DNA from: Paradesertivirga sp965650335
GTDB lineage: Bacteria > Bacteroidota > Bacteroidia > Sphingobacteriales > Sphingobacteriaceae
DNA: 64,000 bases
NCBI GenBank assembly: GCA_965650335.1
Contig: CBFGOI010000001.1
Location: 1 to 64,000 of the forward strand
Reading direction: 5' to 3'
Shown piece after piece: positions 50,111 to 59,809 of the stretch. Position numbers and translations under genes: made by a program. The notes beneath the pieces are model-generated. The model did not search any database and was not told the origin of the DNA. It worked only from the letters and a program-made list of their open reading frames with translations. Position 1 is the stretch's first letter; every line of letters starts with the position of its first letter.

Positions 50111-52525
50111 CTACTCACTTTTTAAACTTTTTACTGGATTAGACCTGGCGACTCTTAACGCCTGGGAGCTGATTGTAACGAGAGCTATGATAAGCGCCAA
50201 GATACCCCCGGTTGCAAATATCCACCATCGGATTTCAACCCTGTAAGCAAAATCCTGAAGCCACTGGTGCATTAACCACCATCCTATAGGAAAAGCAAGA
50301 ACTATGGCTAGACTGATAAGCTTCAAAAAATCTTTTGTTAAAATATAAACGATATTGCGGACACCAGCACCTAATACTTTGCGGATGCTCATTTCCTTAC
50401 TGCGCTGGTGGGCGGTATAGGTAATTAAACCCAATAAGCCCAGGCATGCTATTGAAATTGCGAAGAAAGCGAAAACAAGGAATAGTTTACTGACGTGCTG
50501 TTCAGAGATGTATAGGCTGTTATAATCATCATCCATAAAGGAATACATAAACGGTTGGCCAGCCATTTTATCGATGGAGTAATAATTACCTTTAATTTTT
50601 TCGATAAGTTCAGGCAAATTTTTGCCTGACACCCGAAATGCAATACTACCTGTCTCGTGAGAGAGCCTTAGGATAAGTGGTTCTATCTTACTGTGAAGCG
50701 AACCGGCATTAAAATCCCTCATCACGCCTATAATTTTAAGCTTTTCCTGATTTCCATACAAATACTTATTTAAGGGGTCTTTGAATTGCAGCAGTTTCTC
50801 TGCTGTTTCATTTATGATAATTGAAGATGAATCACTGGCAATTTGTGCTGAAAAATTTCGTCCCTTAAGCATCTTCATTCCCAGAGTGGGGATATAATCC
50901 GCATCCACAAACCAGTTCACTAAACCCATTGCCACATCATCGCCCATTGCAGCGTTTTTTGAAAACAAGAATTTATCATTATTGATGTTAGTCGGCAAAA
51001 ATCTGGTCATGGTGGCCGCCTCAACACCGGGTAACTGAAGCACCCTGTCTCTGAATGCTTTGGCATATTTTCCAAGTGGATATGTGTTGTGAATGATTAA
51101 TATTTGTTCCCTGTTATAGCCCAGCTTTTTATTCTGCAAAAAGTTTAACTGCCGGAATACTATCAGGGTGCTTATTATCAAAACGATGGCTGCTGTAAAT
51201 TGAAAGACAACCAGAAAATTTCGTAATGTGCTCCTTCTTAGCCCCAAAGCTAATTTCCCTTTTAATACACGCATCGGCCGAAATGAGGACAGGAATAGTG
51301 CAGGGTATATTCCGGCCATTATCCCAATAAACATTCCCGAGAGTATTAAGAATGATAAAACCAGTGGACTATATATCACTTTTAATGTTATTTCTTTGCC
51401 AGAAAGCTGGTTAAAAAAAGGCAATAAAAAAGCCGCGATAAACAGTGCCAAAACCAATGCGATAAAACATGTGATCACTGATTCTATTAGAAACTGATAT
51501 ATCAGGAGGAACCTTTGTGACCCTAATACTTTACGAATGCCTATTTCTTTTGCCCGCCCTGCGGAATGTGCAGTTGAAAGGTTTACAAAATTAACACAGG
51601 CAATAAACACAATTGAAAAAGCTATTACAACAAACAGGTAGATATATTGAATATTTCCCGAGGCTTCTTTTTCATCGGTCACATTGGAGTGCAAATGAAT
51701 ATCGGTTAATGGAATAGAAGCATAGTTAATGAACTCACCTTTTTTTGCAAGATCTGAGATGGTGAATTTTGTAACCTCTGTCAGTTGAGGTTCTATATAT
51801 TTCTTTGTAAGATCATTCAGATAGTTATCGATAGTAAGGGCAGTTGTACCAGGTTTAACCAGGATATAGGTGACAAAACCGTTTGAAAGCCACCACTTAC
51901 CCCTGCTGTCTCTCACCTCAGACATGGGCCGAATGAAATTGTAATGCACATGCGATTGTGCAGGCATGTCTCGGATTACGCCTGTTACGATATAAGTATC
52001 ATGTTCATTAATGGTGAGTGTTTTACCGATAACATTGGTGCTGTTAAAGTATTTTTTTGCCATCCTCTCTGCCATTACGATGGAGCCGGGCCGCTTTAAA
52101 GCTTCCCTGGGGTTGCCCGAAACCATGGGAAGTGTGAACACATCAAACAGGGTAGAATCTGCAAAAACGGCGTTCGGTTCTATAAAAGTTTCAGATCCTT
52201 TTTTTACAGATAATTTACTCCCGCCATTATCTTCAAGTATCCTCACAAATTTTTCAATTTTAGGATATTCTTCAACTAACGCTGGCCCCATAGCGGCCGG
52301 AACTGTTCTTACATGAAGTTCATTGCCGATTTTGGCGTGAAACTCAAGCCGGAATATCCGTTCTGCCCGCTCGTTGTACTTGTCGTAGCTTAACTCATCT
52401 ATTACATAGAAAGCAATCAGCATGCAAACAGCCAATCCCAAGGCTAAACCAATAATATTTAGGAGGGAAACACTTTTGTTTTTCCAGAGATACCTGAATG
52501 CGGTTTTGAAGTAGTTTTTTAGCAT
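50111..52525 (-). CDS. FtsX/MacB-type ABC permease 1 (nearest the ATPase)
   Basis: An 804-residue inner-membrane permease. MLKNYFKTAFRYLWKNK leads into the first helix, then a MacB-type periplasmic domain (about 45-260), an FtsX block (about 285-430) with EIGIRKVLGSQRF, a second periplasmic domain, and a second FtsX block with EMSIRKVLGAGV. It ends ARSNPVKSLKSE. Each chain therefore holds a duplicated FtsX unit. Substrate unknown; MacB-like proteins export peptides, glycolipids or drugs or move lipoproteins. It is the last of six tandem paralogues on the transcript and is separated by 595 bp of repeats from the ATPase. Confidence 0.94.
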   Translation of the reverse strand: MLKNYFKTAFRYLWKNKSVSLLNIIGLALGLAVCMLIAFYVIDELSYDKYNERAERIFRLEFHAKIGNELHVRTVPAAMGPALVEEYPKIEKFVRILEDNGGSKLSVKKGSETFIEPNAVFADSTLFDVFTLPMVSGNPREALKRPGSIVMAERMAKKYFNSTNVIGKTLTINEHDTYIVTGVIRDMPAQSHVHYNFIRPMSEVRDSRGKWWLSNGFVTYILVKPGTTALTIDNYLNDLTKKYIEPQLTEVTKFTISDLAKKGEFINYASIPLTDIHLHSNVTDEKEASGNIQYIYLFVVIAFSIVFIACVNFVNLSTAHSAGRAKEIGIRKVLGSQRFLLIYQFLIESVITCFIALVLALFIAAFLLPFFNQLSGKEITLKVIYSPLVLSFLILSGMFIGIMAGIYPALFLSSFRPMRVLKGKLALGLRRSTLRNFLVVFQFTAAIVLIISTLIVFRQLNFLQNKKLGYNREQILIIHNTYPLGKYAKAFRDRVLQLPGVEAATMTRFLPTNINNDKFLFSKNAAMGDDVAMGLVNWFVDADYIPTLGMKMLKGRNFSAQIASDSSSIIINETAEKLLQFKDPLNKYLYGNQEKLKIIGVMRDFNAGSLHSKIEPLILRLSHETGSIAFRVSGKNLPELIEKIKGNYYSIDKMAGQPFMYSFMDDDYNSLYISEQHVSKLFLVFAFFAISIACLGLLGLITYTAHQRSKEMSIRKVLGAGVRNIVYILTKDFLKLISLAIVLAFPIGWWLMHQWLQDFAYRVEIRWWIFATGGILALIIALVTISSQALRVARSNPVKSLKSE

Positions 52526-52540
52526 TTCATACGAAATTTA

Positions 52541-54910
52541 TCATTCTGTTCTTAAACTTTTAACCGGATTTGCCATAGCAGCCTTCACCGCCTGGAAACT
52601 TATCGTAGCCAACGCAATTGCAATCGCAACACTTCCTGCCAATGCAAACATCCACCATTGTATTTCTATCCGGTAAGGGAAATTTTGCAGCCATTGATGC
52701 ATTGCCCACCACGACAAAGCCGAAGCAATGACAAGAGCAAATAAAACCAGAACTACAAAATCTTTTGAAAGCATAAAGCCAATCCTGGCAACAGATGCTC
52801 CAAGAACTTTACGGATACCAATTTCTTTTGTGCGTTGCAGGGTAATAAGTGAGATGAGACCCAGTAAACCTAAAGAACTGATGAAGATGGCGATGCCGGA
52901 TGCTACCCAAATCAGCTTTTGCTGAAGGCTTTCCTGTTTGTATAAAGCGGCGATTTGTTCGTCGACATATTGATATGTGAACACCTCCTGAGGAAATACC
53001 TTCTGATACTCTGCTCCTATCTGCTCTACAGTTTTGTCGGAATTTCCGGATAGCTTAATAGCAATACTGTTGCGTAAGTTATCAGATTCCTCTAAAATCA
53101 CAGTCGGGGCGATAGGTTGCAGTAGGGATGCTACATTGAAGTCTTCTACTATTCCTACAATAACTCCTTTGATATCACCGGCCGATAAGGTATTTCCGAT
53201 AATATGTTCGCCCTTCTTAAGTTGAAGCATGGTTGCCATCGTTTCGTTTATCAAGAATTCGGGGACCATACCTTTAGAGCGAATATTTCTTCCTTCGACT
53301 AAAGTTATTCCGAACGTTTTACAATAAGCAGAATCACCAATGGCGAAACGTGCTGGCCATTTTTCCCAGTCGCGCTTACCGAAAAGCACAGTCGCTCCTC
53401 TCTGACTGTCGCTCGAGGGGGGCTTATTACAGAAACTAAAAGATTTTACGCCTGGTAAGAGTTGCAGCTTCTCGGCCAGCCTGTTTTTTTGCAACTCTGT
53501 GGTTTCGCCCAGTGAAACCGAGATCACTAAATCTCGACTAAACCCTTTATCGGTGTTTTTCAGGTAATTTACTTGCACTACAATAATAATGGTGCACACA
53601 ATTAAGGTCTGGGCAATTGTATTCTGGAAAACCACCAGTACCTTGCGTCCAATGCCCGTCGACAAGTTGCCCACATTATTTTTCAACGCTTTAAAGATAT
53701 TTATCCGACTAAGAAATAGTGCGGGGTAAATGCCTGTGGCGAGTGTAATGACTATCAGCATCACTGCCAGAAACAAGGCCATATTTACAGGTGATATAAT
53801 GTGTACCGGCTCATGCATAAAAAGGAAATTGTTCGCCAGCGGTAGAAGTGACAATGCCAAAATAATTGCCATAAATGCAGCAAGAGCTGAGGTAATTAAG
53901 GACTCCGCCATAAACTGCGTGAAGAGCTGCTTTGCCGATCCTCCTAATACTTTGCGAGTACCAATTTCGATGCTTCTGCGGGTTTGCTGCGCTACCACCA
54001 GATTGATGTAATTTATGGTGGCTATGAAAAGAATAAGTGCTCCGATGATAGCCAGCGTAGTTAATAATGATTTTTGTATAGGTCCGCCGTAGTCGGAATT
54101 GAAATGCATCTCTTTAAGCGGTAAAAGTTTGAAGCCGAAATATTTAGAGCTCTCCCCCATATACTTATTAGCTAAAGTTTGAATTGCCCTTTCTACCTCT
54201 TCTCTTTGGTCAGCACGTTTTAAGGTTACTAAGCCCGAATTGCCGGAGTAAAGGTTGGACCAGTCTGTAAAAAAACTGTCTTCCCATTTTGCCAGCGGTC
54301 TGAAAGAGAGCATAGAAATATACATCTCAGCTTTTAAGTCCGTATTGTGCGGTTTGTCGGCTAGTACACCAATAACTTTCAGTTGCTGCCCGTTTATCAC
54401 TAGAGTGTTGCCGACGGGATTGGACGTTCCGAAATATTTTTCCGCTAGTTTTTCAGTTAAAGCCACCGTGTAAGGCTGATTAAGCATTCGCGGGTTTCCT
54501 TCCAGCCAGGTAAACTCAAGTATTTTGAACCAGTCTGAATCGGCAAATGAAATGTTTTTTTCCTCTTTGAAGCGCTTTCGCGAATCGCCGTTCACGTCAA
54601 CTACGTAGCTTTGTTTACTGACAGACAAGGCAGTCTGATCCACCTGCGGAACATCCGTTTTTAAAGCGTTTACAATGGCTACCGATGTTGCTTTGTTATG
54701 TTCGGTCTTGTTAAAGTAGATATCATAAACCAGCCTGAAAGTTCTGTCTGCGTTTTTATGATAGGTATCAAAACTTAAATGGTAGCTGGTGTAAAGATAA
54801 ATGAGAATACAGCATGCCATACCAAGCGCGAGCCCCGAGATGTTTAGCAGGGAATAGAACTTGCGTTTGATGAGATTCCGCCAGGCGATTTTGAAGTAAT
54901 TGTGTAGCAT
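52541..54910 (-). CDS. FtsX/MacB-type ABC permease 2
   Basis: A 789-residue paralogue (N-terminus MLHNYFKIAWRNLIKRKFYS, end ANPVKSLRTE). First FtsX motif EIGTRKVLGGSAK, second EIGIRKVLGASVA. The gap to permease 1 is 15 bp and to permease 3 is 66 bp, the widest within the array. The start is the ATG at 54910. The periplasmic domains are clearly different in sequence from those of the neighbours, so the array is not a set of recent identical copies. Confidence 0.94.
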   Translation of the reverse strand: MLHNYFKIAWRNLIKRKFYSLLNISGLALGMACCILIYLYTSYHLSFDTYHKNADRTFRLVYDIYFNKTEHNKATSVAIVNALKTDVPQVDQTALSVSKQSYVVDVNGDSRKRFKEEKNISFADSDWFKILEFTWLEGNPRMLNQPYTVALTEKLAEKYFGTSNPVGNTLVINGQQLKVIGVLADKPHNTDLKAEMYISMLSFRPLAKWEDSFFTDWSNLYSGNSGLVTLKRADQREEVERAIQTLANKYMGESSKYFGFKLLPLKEMHFNSDYGGPIQKSLLTTLAIIGALILFIATINYINLVVAQQTRRSIEIGTRKVLGGSAKQLFTQFMAESLITSALAAFMAIILALSLLPLANNFLFMHEPVHIISPVNMALFLAVMLIVITLATGIYPALFLSRINIFKALKNNVGNLSTGIGRKVLVVFQNTIAQTLIVCTIIIVVQVNYLKNTDKGFSRDLVISVSLGETTELQKNRLAEKLQLLPGVKSFSFCNKPPSSDSQRGATVLFGKRDWEKWPARFAIGDSAYCKTFGITLVEGRNIRSKGMVPEFLINETMATMLQLKKGEHIIGNTLSAGDIKGVIVGIVEDFNVASLLQPIAPTVILEESDNLRNSIAIKLSGNSDKTVEQIGAEYQKVFPQEVFTYQYVDEQIAALYKQESLQQKLIWVASGIAIFISSLGLLGLISLITLQRTKEIGIRKVLGASVARIGFMLSKDFVVLVLFALVIASALSWWAMHQWLQNFPYRIEIQWWMFALAGSVAIAIALATISFQAVKAAMANPVKSLRTE

Positions 54911-54976
54911 ATCTTTCTGGTGAGTAATTAACTATCAGTTGGTATCGAATTATTAGGCTGATAGCTCGGTGTTCTT

Positions 54977-57376
54977 TTATTCATTTCTTAAACTTTTAAT
55001 TGGATTTGCAATCGCTGCTTTGATAGTTTGAAGGATGATTAGCAAAGCAGTTATCGAAGTGAGCGCAGACAGAGCAATTAAAAAAGGTTGTCCCGTCAGG
55101 TCAATTCTGTACACATAATCCTCCAGCCAGCTCTGCATTATCAGATAGGCTACCGGACAAGCGATTATCCCGGCTACCAGGATTACTCCCGAGAACTCTT
55201 TAAGGAAAAGCGAAATTATAGATGAGATAGAGGCTCCTAATACTTTTCTGATCCCAACCTCTTTTGTTCGTTTTTGGATACTTAAAGAGATAAGGCTGAG
55301 GACACCCAACAGCACGATTATGAGACTTAATACGGTTGCAATATAAGCGGCTTTCTTTAACTGAATTTCGGTGCTGTACATGGCCTTTAAAGTTTCGTCC
55401 ATAAAAGAAAACTCAAAGGCCGATCCCGGAAGCAGTTTAGACCATTTTGTTTTAATCGCCGAAATTGCCTCTGCAGTATTTACGGGGCTTATTTTAAAAG
55501 ACAAAAATCGAAAAGTTTCGGTCTTGCCTATATGCTGAAACGCGATCGGCTGCACGGCTTGCTGCATGGATTCAAAATGAAAATCTTTTACAACACCGAT
55601 AACAGTGAATACAGGTGAATCTTCTTCCATTCTTACTTGTTGCCCTATAGCTTCTCCCGCGTTATGCCAGCCCAGAGCCTTTGCCAGTGTCTCGTTTATT
55701 ACGATCTTGGATAAATCGTATTCACTTTTATTGTCGGGAAGAAAGGAACCAGCCATCAGGTGTATGGAGTAAGTATCTGCATAGTTTTCATCCGCGCCCA
55801 AGCGTATTGAGGTTACCGCTTGGGCTGCATTTGAAGATGCCTTGTATAGATTTATTTTTCTTTCATGATTGCCATTCGGGATTTGGTAAGATAACGTAGC
55901 ACTTTTTATTTCAGGCATTGCCGCAAACTCATCACGGATGGTCTCCATATGCTCCACTCCTTTTTTTGACCAGTCTCTGGGCACTTGTGCCGAAACAATA
56001 AAATCTTTGTTATAGCCAAGGTCGCTGTTCAGAAACAGCTTCACCTGGCTTGCAACAATCAAGGCTCCGATAAAAACAATTAATGCAATACAGAACTGAA
56101 ATCCTACTAATGCTTTGCGAAGCAGAATATTTTCTTTCGCAGTCTTTAAAACGCCTTTTAACGAATCAACAGACTTTAACGAGGATAGTAAAATAGCGGG
56201 ATAAATCCCTGCAAGGACTCCAACAATAAAGACAATAATAAAAGGCACCAAAATATAGCTTGAAGGATAAGAGGAGAGAACCGGAATATCTGTACCCAAT
56301 AAACCACTTATGAAAGGCCTGAATAATTGATAGAAAATCAAAGAGAGACCAGCTGATATCGCTACAACCAATATAGATTCGCTGAAGAACTGCAACACTA
56401 ATTGTTTCCTCACCCCTCCCATTACTTTTCTTAAACCTATCTCTTTCATACGGGTAGCCGATCGGCTGATTGTGATGTTGACGAAATTGATAATCGCCAT
56501 TAGCAGAATGAAAAATGCTATAAAGGATAAGGTTTGCAGCATCTTTCTTACTGAGCCATTGCCGGAATAATAATCTTCTAAAGGCGCTAGCTCTACTTTT
56601 AGATTTTTTCTGAACTGATTAGGCGTACGTTGCTTTATAAGTTGCGCTATAGGTTCCTCGAGAGCTTTCGGACTTACCCCCTCTTGTAATTCGATATAGC
56701 TCAGAATGTAAGGGTTAAACCACACATCCATATTCCTTCCGAAAAAGCTCGAGGAGCTTGCTGGAATAAACACTTGATTGTTTTCGCCCCCGAAATAAGT
56801 AACCGAATTCCTTCCGGGTGCTTCCATTACTCCGGTGATGGAAAAATCGTGCTTAGTCCCTGAAAAACTTTCAATACTAAGCGTTTCCCCAATTACATCC
56901 GTTTTACCAAAATATTTAAGAGCGAGGCCTGACGATATCATAACAGTATAAGGGGCATTGAGAGCAGTTTTTGCATCGCCATGGATTAGCTTAAAACCGT
57001 ACATGGAAAGAATGGTGCTGTCGCCTAGCTGCAGGCTCTCTCTAAAAATTTTATCCCCTTTAGAAACATTTGAGCCTATGCCGTCCCAACGAAAGTAATT
57101 CGCCACGAGGTTTGGGTACTGCTCCTTTAATGCCTTGGCCAGTGCCCCGACAGTGGTCTGCTCTATCCCCATATTCGGGTCTTTCCATTTACTCTGCAGG
57201 ATGTATTGATTTCCTGAATTTTTAAGTTGTTTGTTAACACGCAACTCAGCCCAAACATAACCAGCAATTAGCATAGCCGAAGCCAGCCCGATTGAAAGCC
57301 CAAAAATGTTTATGAAAGCGTATGCCTTGTTTTTCCATAGATTCCGCCAGGCGATTTTAAAGTAATTTTTTAGCAT
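54977..57376 (-). CDS. FtsX/MacB-type ABC permease 3
   Basis: A 799-residue paralogue starting at the ATG at 57376 (MLKNYFKIAWRNLWKNKAYA), which aligns with the other copies; an ATG three codons upstream is a poorer fit. First FtsX motif EIGLRKVMGGVRK, second EVGIRKVLGASIS, end ANPIKSLRNE. It starts 10 bp after the stop of permease 4. Its first 35 or so nucleotides are nearly identical to those of permease 4 and the N-terminal end of permease 2. Confidence 0.94.
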   Translation of the reverse strand: MLKNYFKIAWRNLWKNKAYAFINIFGLSIGLASAMLIAGYVWAELRVNKQLKNSGNQYILQSKWKDPNMGIEQTTVGALAKALKEQYPNLVANYFRWDGIGSNVSKGDKIFRESLQLGDSTILSMYGFKLIHGDAKTALNAPYTVMISSGLALKYFGKTDVIGETLSIESFSGTKHDFSITGVMEAPGRNSVTYFGGENNQVFIPASSSSFFGRNMDVWFNPYILSYIELQEGVSPKALEEPIAQLIKQRTPNQFRKNLKVELAPLEDYYSGNGSVRKMLQTLSFIAFFILLMAIINFVNITISRSATRMKEIGLRKVMGGVRKQLVLQFFSESILVVAISAGLSLIFYQLFRPFISGLLGTDIPVLSSYPSSYILVPFIIVFIVGVLAGIYPAILLSSLKSVDSLKGVLKTAKENILLRKALVGFQFCIALIVFIGALIVASQVKLFLNSDLGYNKDFIVSAQVPRDWSKKGVEHMETIRDEFAAMPEIKSATLSYQIPNGNHERKINLYKASSNAAQAVTSIRLGADENYADTYSIHLMAGSFLPDNKSEYDLSKIVINETLAKALGWHNAGEAIGQQVRMEEDSPVFTVIGVVKDFHFESMQQAVQPIAFQHIGKTETFRFLSFKISPVNTAEAISAIKTKWSKLLPGSAFEFSFMDETLKAMYSTEIQLKKAAYIATVLSLIIVLLGVLSLISLSIQKRTKEVGIRKVLGASISSIISLFLKEFSGVILVAGIIACPVAYLIMQSWLEDYVYRIDLTGQPFLIALSALTSITALLIILQTIKAAIANPIKSLRNE

Positions 57377-57386
57377 GAGCTTCAAG

Positions 57387-59804
57387 TTATTCGGTTCTTA
57401 AACTTTTAATAGGATTTACCATCGCAGCCTTCAGTGCCTGGTAGCTCACGGTAATCAGAGCAATACTAATTGCGCCCGCTGCGGCAAGCATGAAAACCCA
57501 CCACGATAGTCCTATTCGGTATTCATAGCCATCCAGCCATCCCGAAAGGAAATGCCATGCTATCGGAAATGCGATAAGGCATGAGATACATACGAGCAGC
57601 AAAAATTCCCATGAAAGAAGCCGCCATAAGCTTGCAGCTGAAGCTCCCAGAACTTTCCTAATTCCAATCTCTTTTTTCCGCTGCTCGGCCACGTATGAAG
57701 TTAATCCGAGCAAACCGAGGCACGAAATCAGGATCGCGAGCGACGCAAAAATGGTGGATAGTTTACCAGTACGCTCTTCCATCGCAAATTTTTCTGCATA
57801 CTCCATATCTACAAAAGAATAGCTGAAAGGCAGATCTGGAACCAGGGATTTATAGGTGGCTTCTAGTCGAGAGATTGCATCTGCAACACTCAGAGCCGGA
57901 TTTAGCTTCAGGTACATCCAACTGGTGGCGTTATCGTAATTCACCAGGTATACGGTTGGTTGGCTGGAACTGAAAGGAGAATCCATGACCTGGTTCTTTA
58001 CCACCCCAATTATCTGAAGTTTTCCTTCGTCCCAGCGGATAAGTTCGCCTACCGGGTGTTTTAGGTTCATGTATTCGGCGGCAGCTTCATTGATAATCAT
58101 ACTATACACCGGCCCCAGCTTGCTCGATTCGCTGGTTGAATCCGTGGCAAATTTCCTGGAGAAATCGCGTCCTTCTTTAATCTTCCAGCCCACAGTTTTT
58201 CCGAAGTCGTGCGATACCCAGAAGGTTCCAAAGTTCCATAGCTTGTCTGAAGCTTTGCCCTTCCACTCGAAACCGCCGCTGCGCGACCATATCTCTGTGA
58301 TTGGACTGTTGGATAAGGCGAATTCATCGGCTGTGCGATCTGCCTTTAATTTGTCGCCTAAAAGCTTTGCATTCCATCGCAGGGTTTTTGATGCCAGGCG
58401 TATGCCCACCAATCCTCCCGTATCATAGCCCAGAGGACGGTTTTTTGCATGCTGTATCTGCCTGTAAACTACTATGGTTCCGATGATTAATGCTACAGAT
58501 ATTGTAAATTGAACTACTACTAATGCTTTACGCGGCAGGGAACCAGAACCACCAAAGCGTAAATTGCCTTTCAGGGTCTTCGTTGGATTAAATGCAGACA
58601 AGTAGAGGGCCGGATAACTGCCTGCAAGCAGACTGGTAAGGAAAATAAAAATGAAGCTGGCCGACCAAAAGTAAGGATTTGTCCATAAAACACTCATTTG
58701 CTTACCTGCAACCTGGTTAAACCAGGGCATGGTAATTACTACTAATCCTAAGGCAACTATAAAGGCAAGAAGGCTGACAAGGAATGATTCGCACAGAAAC
58801 TGAGTCACCAGTTGTTTGCGAGCGGAGCCAACGGCTTTTCTCACTCCCACTTCCTTAGCTCTCTTTTCGCTCTTGGCAGTACTCAAATTCATAAAGTTGA
58901 TGCAGGCAAGCAGCAATACAAAGGCGCCGGTGATGGAGAATAGCCACACAAACTGAATCCGTCCTCCAGTGTTAACTCCGTTTTTCCATTCGGAGTAAAG
59001 GTGCCAGCGGTTCATTGGGTGAAGGAAGGTTTTAGAATTAAATCTTTTACTTTCCTCATCCGAATTGTTATGAATAATTTTTTCTATCCGTTTGGAGACT
59101 GCATCCATGCTTGTGTTATCGGCAATTTGTACATAGATAAGAACCGAGGTATTCTGCCAGTCATTTTTGCTCCTGGCCAGCCAGAGCTCGGTAGTGAGCA
59201 ACAAGTCCCAGGGAGCAATAAAGTCGAGTTCTCCAAATTCCGTATTCCCGGGAAGGTCTTGATATACTCCACCAACTTTCGCACTCGTTAAATCATCAAT
59301 TTTAACAATTTTGTTGATGGGGTTCGAGGAGCCGAAGAGAGCCTTTGCCATAGATGCGGCAATGATCACCGTGCTGGGATCATTGAGTGCAGAACGACTG
59401 CCGGATATCATCTCGAGCGATAACATCTGCGGAGCTTCGGCCCCCATGAATCTGCCGCTTTTGGTGATGGTTTGTCCGTTGACAGTGATAAGGTGACTTT
59501 GCGTTTGGCGCGATAGTACGACATGTTTAAAGCTGCTTCCGTATCTGGTCCTCAGTTCCTGAGCAAGAGGCTGAGGCTTATACGCGGATGTTTTCCATTT
59601 ACCATCCAGTGATCCTGTGCTGTAAACTTGCGCAATCGTATCGTAATTTTTAAAGCTTCGGTTGAATGACAGCTCATCCCATATCCATAAACCTATGGTG
59701 ATGGCAACTGCGATGCCAGCCGCTAAGCCGCCGACATTGATCAGGGAGGATACCTTATTTCTGATGAGATTCCGCCAGGCGATTTTGAAGTAATTTTTTA
59801 GCAT
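57387..59804 (-). CDS. FtsX/MacB-type ABC permease 4
   Basis: An 805-residue paralogue (MLKNYFKIAWRNLIRNKVSS; end VNPIKSLRTE). First FtsX motif EVGVRKAVGSARK, second EIGIRKVLGASAAS. It follows permease 5 with a 5-bp gap, so translation is probably coupled. Same layout of helix, periplasmic domain, FtsX, periplasmic domain, FtsX. Confidence 0.94.
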   Translation of the reverse strand: MLKNYFKIAWRNLIRNKVSSLINVGGLAAGIAVAITIGLWIWDELSFNRSFKNYDTIAQVYSTGSLDGKWKTSAYKPQPLAQELRTRYGSSFKHVVLSRQTQSHLITVNGQTITKSGRFMGAEAPQMLSLEMISGSRSALNDPSTVIIAASMAKALFGSSNPINKIVKIDDLTSAKVGGVYQDLPGNTEFGELDFIAPWDLLLTTELWLARSKNDWQNTSVLIYVQIADNTSMDAVSKRIEKIIHNNSDEESKRFNSKTFLHPMNRWHLYSEWKNGVNTGGRIQFVWLFSITGAFVLLLACINFMNLSTAKSEKRAKEVGVRKAVGSARKQLVTQFLCESFLVSLLAFIVALGLVVITMPWFNQVAGKQMSVLWTNPYFWSASFIFIFLTSLLAGSYPALYLSAFNPTKTLKGNLRFGGSGSLPRKALVVVQFTISVALIIGTIVVYRQIQHAKNRPLGYDTGGLVGIRLASKTLRWNAKLLGDKLKADRTADEFALSNSPITEIWSRSGGFEWKGKASDKLWNFGTFWVSHDFGKTVGWKIKEGRDFSRKFATDSTSESSKLGPVYSMIINEAAAEYMNLKHPVGELIRWDEGKLQIIGVVKNQVMDSPFSSSQPTVYLVNYDNATSWMYLKLNPALSVADAISRLEATYKSLVPDLPFSYSFVDMEYAEKFAMEERTGKLSTIFASLAILISCLGLLGLTSYVAEQRKKEIGIRKVLGASAASLWRLLSWEFLLLVCISCLIAFPIAWHFLSGWLDGYEYRIGLSWWVFMLAAAGAISIALITVSYQALKAAMVNPIKSLRTE

Positions 59805-59809
59805 CTCGA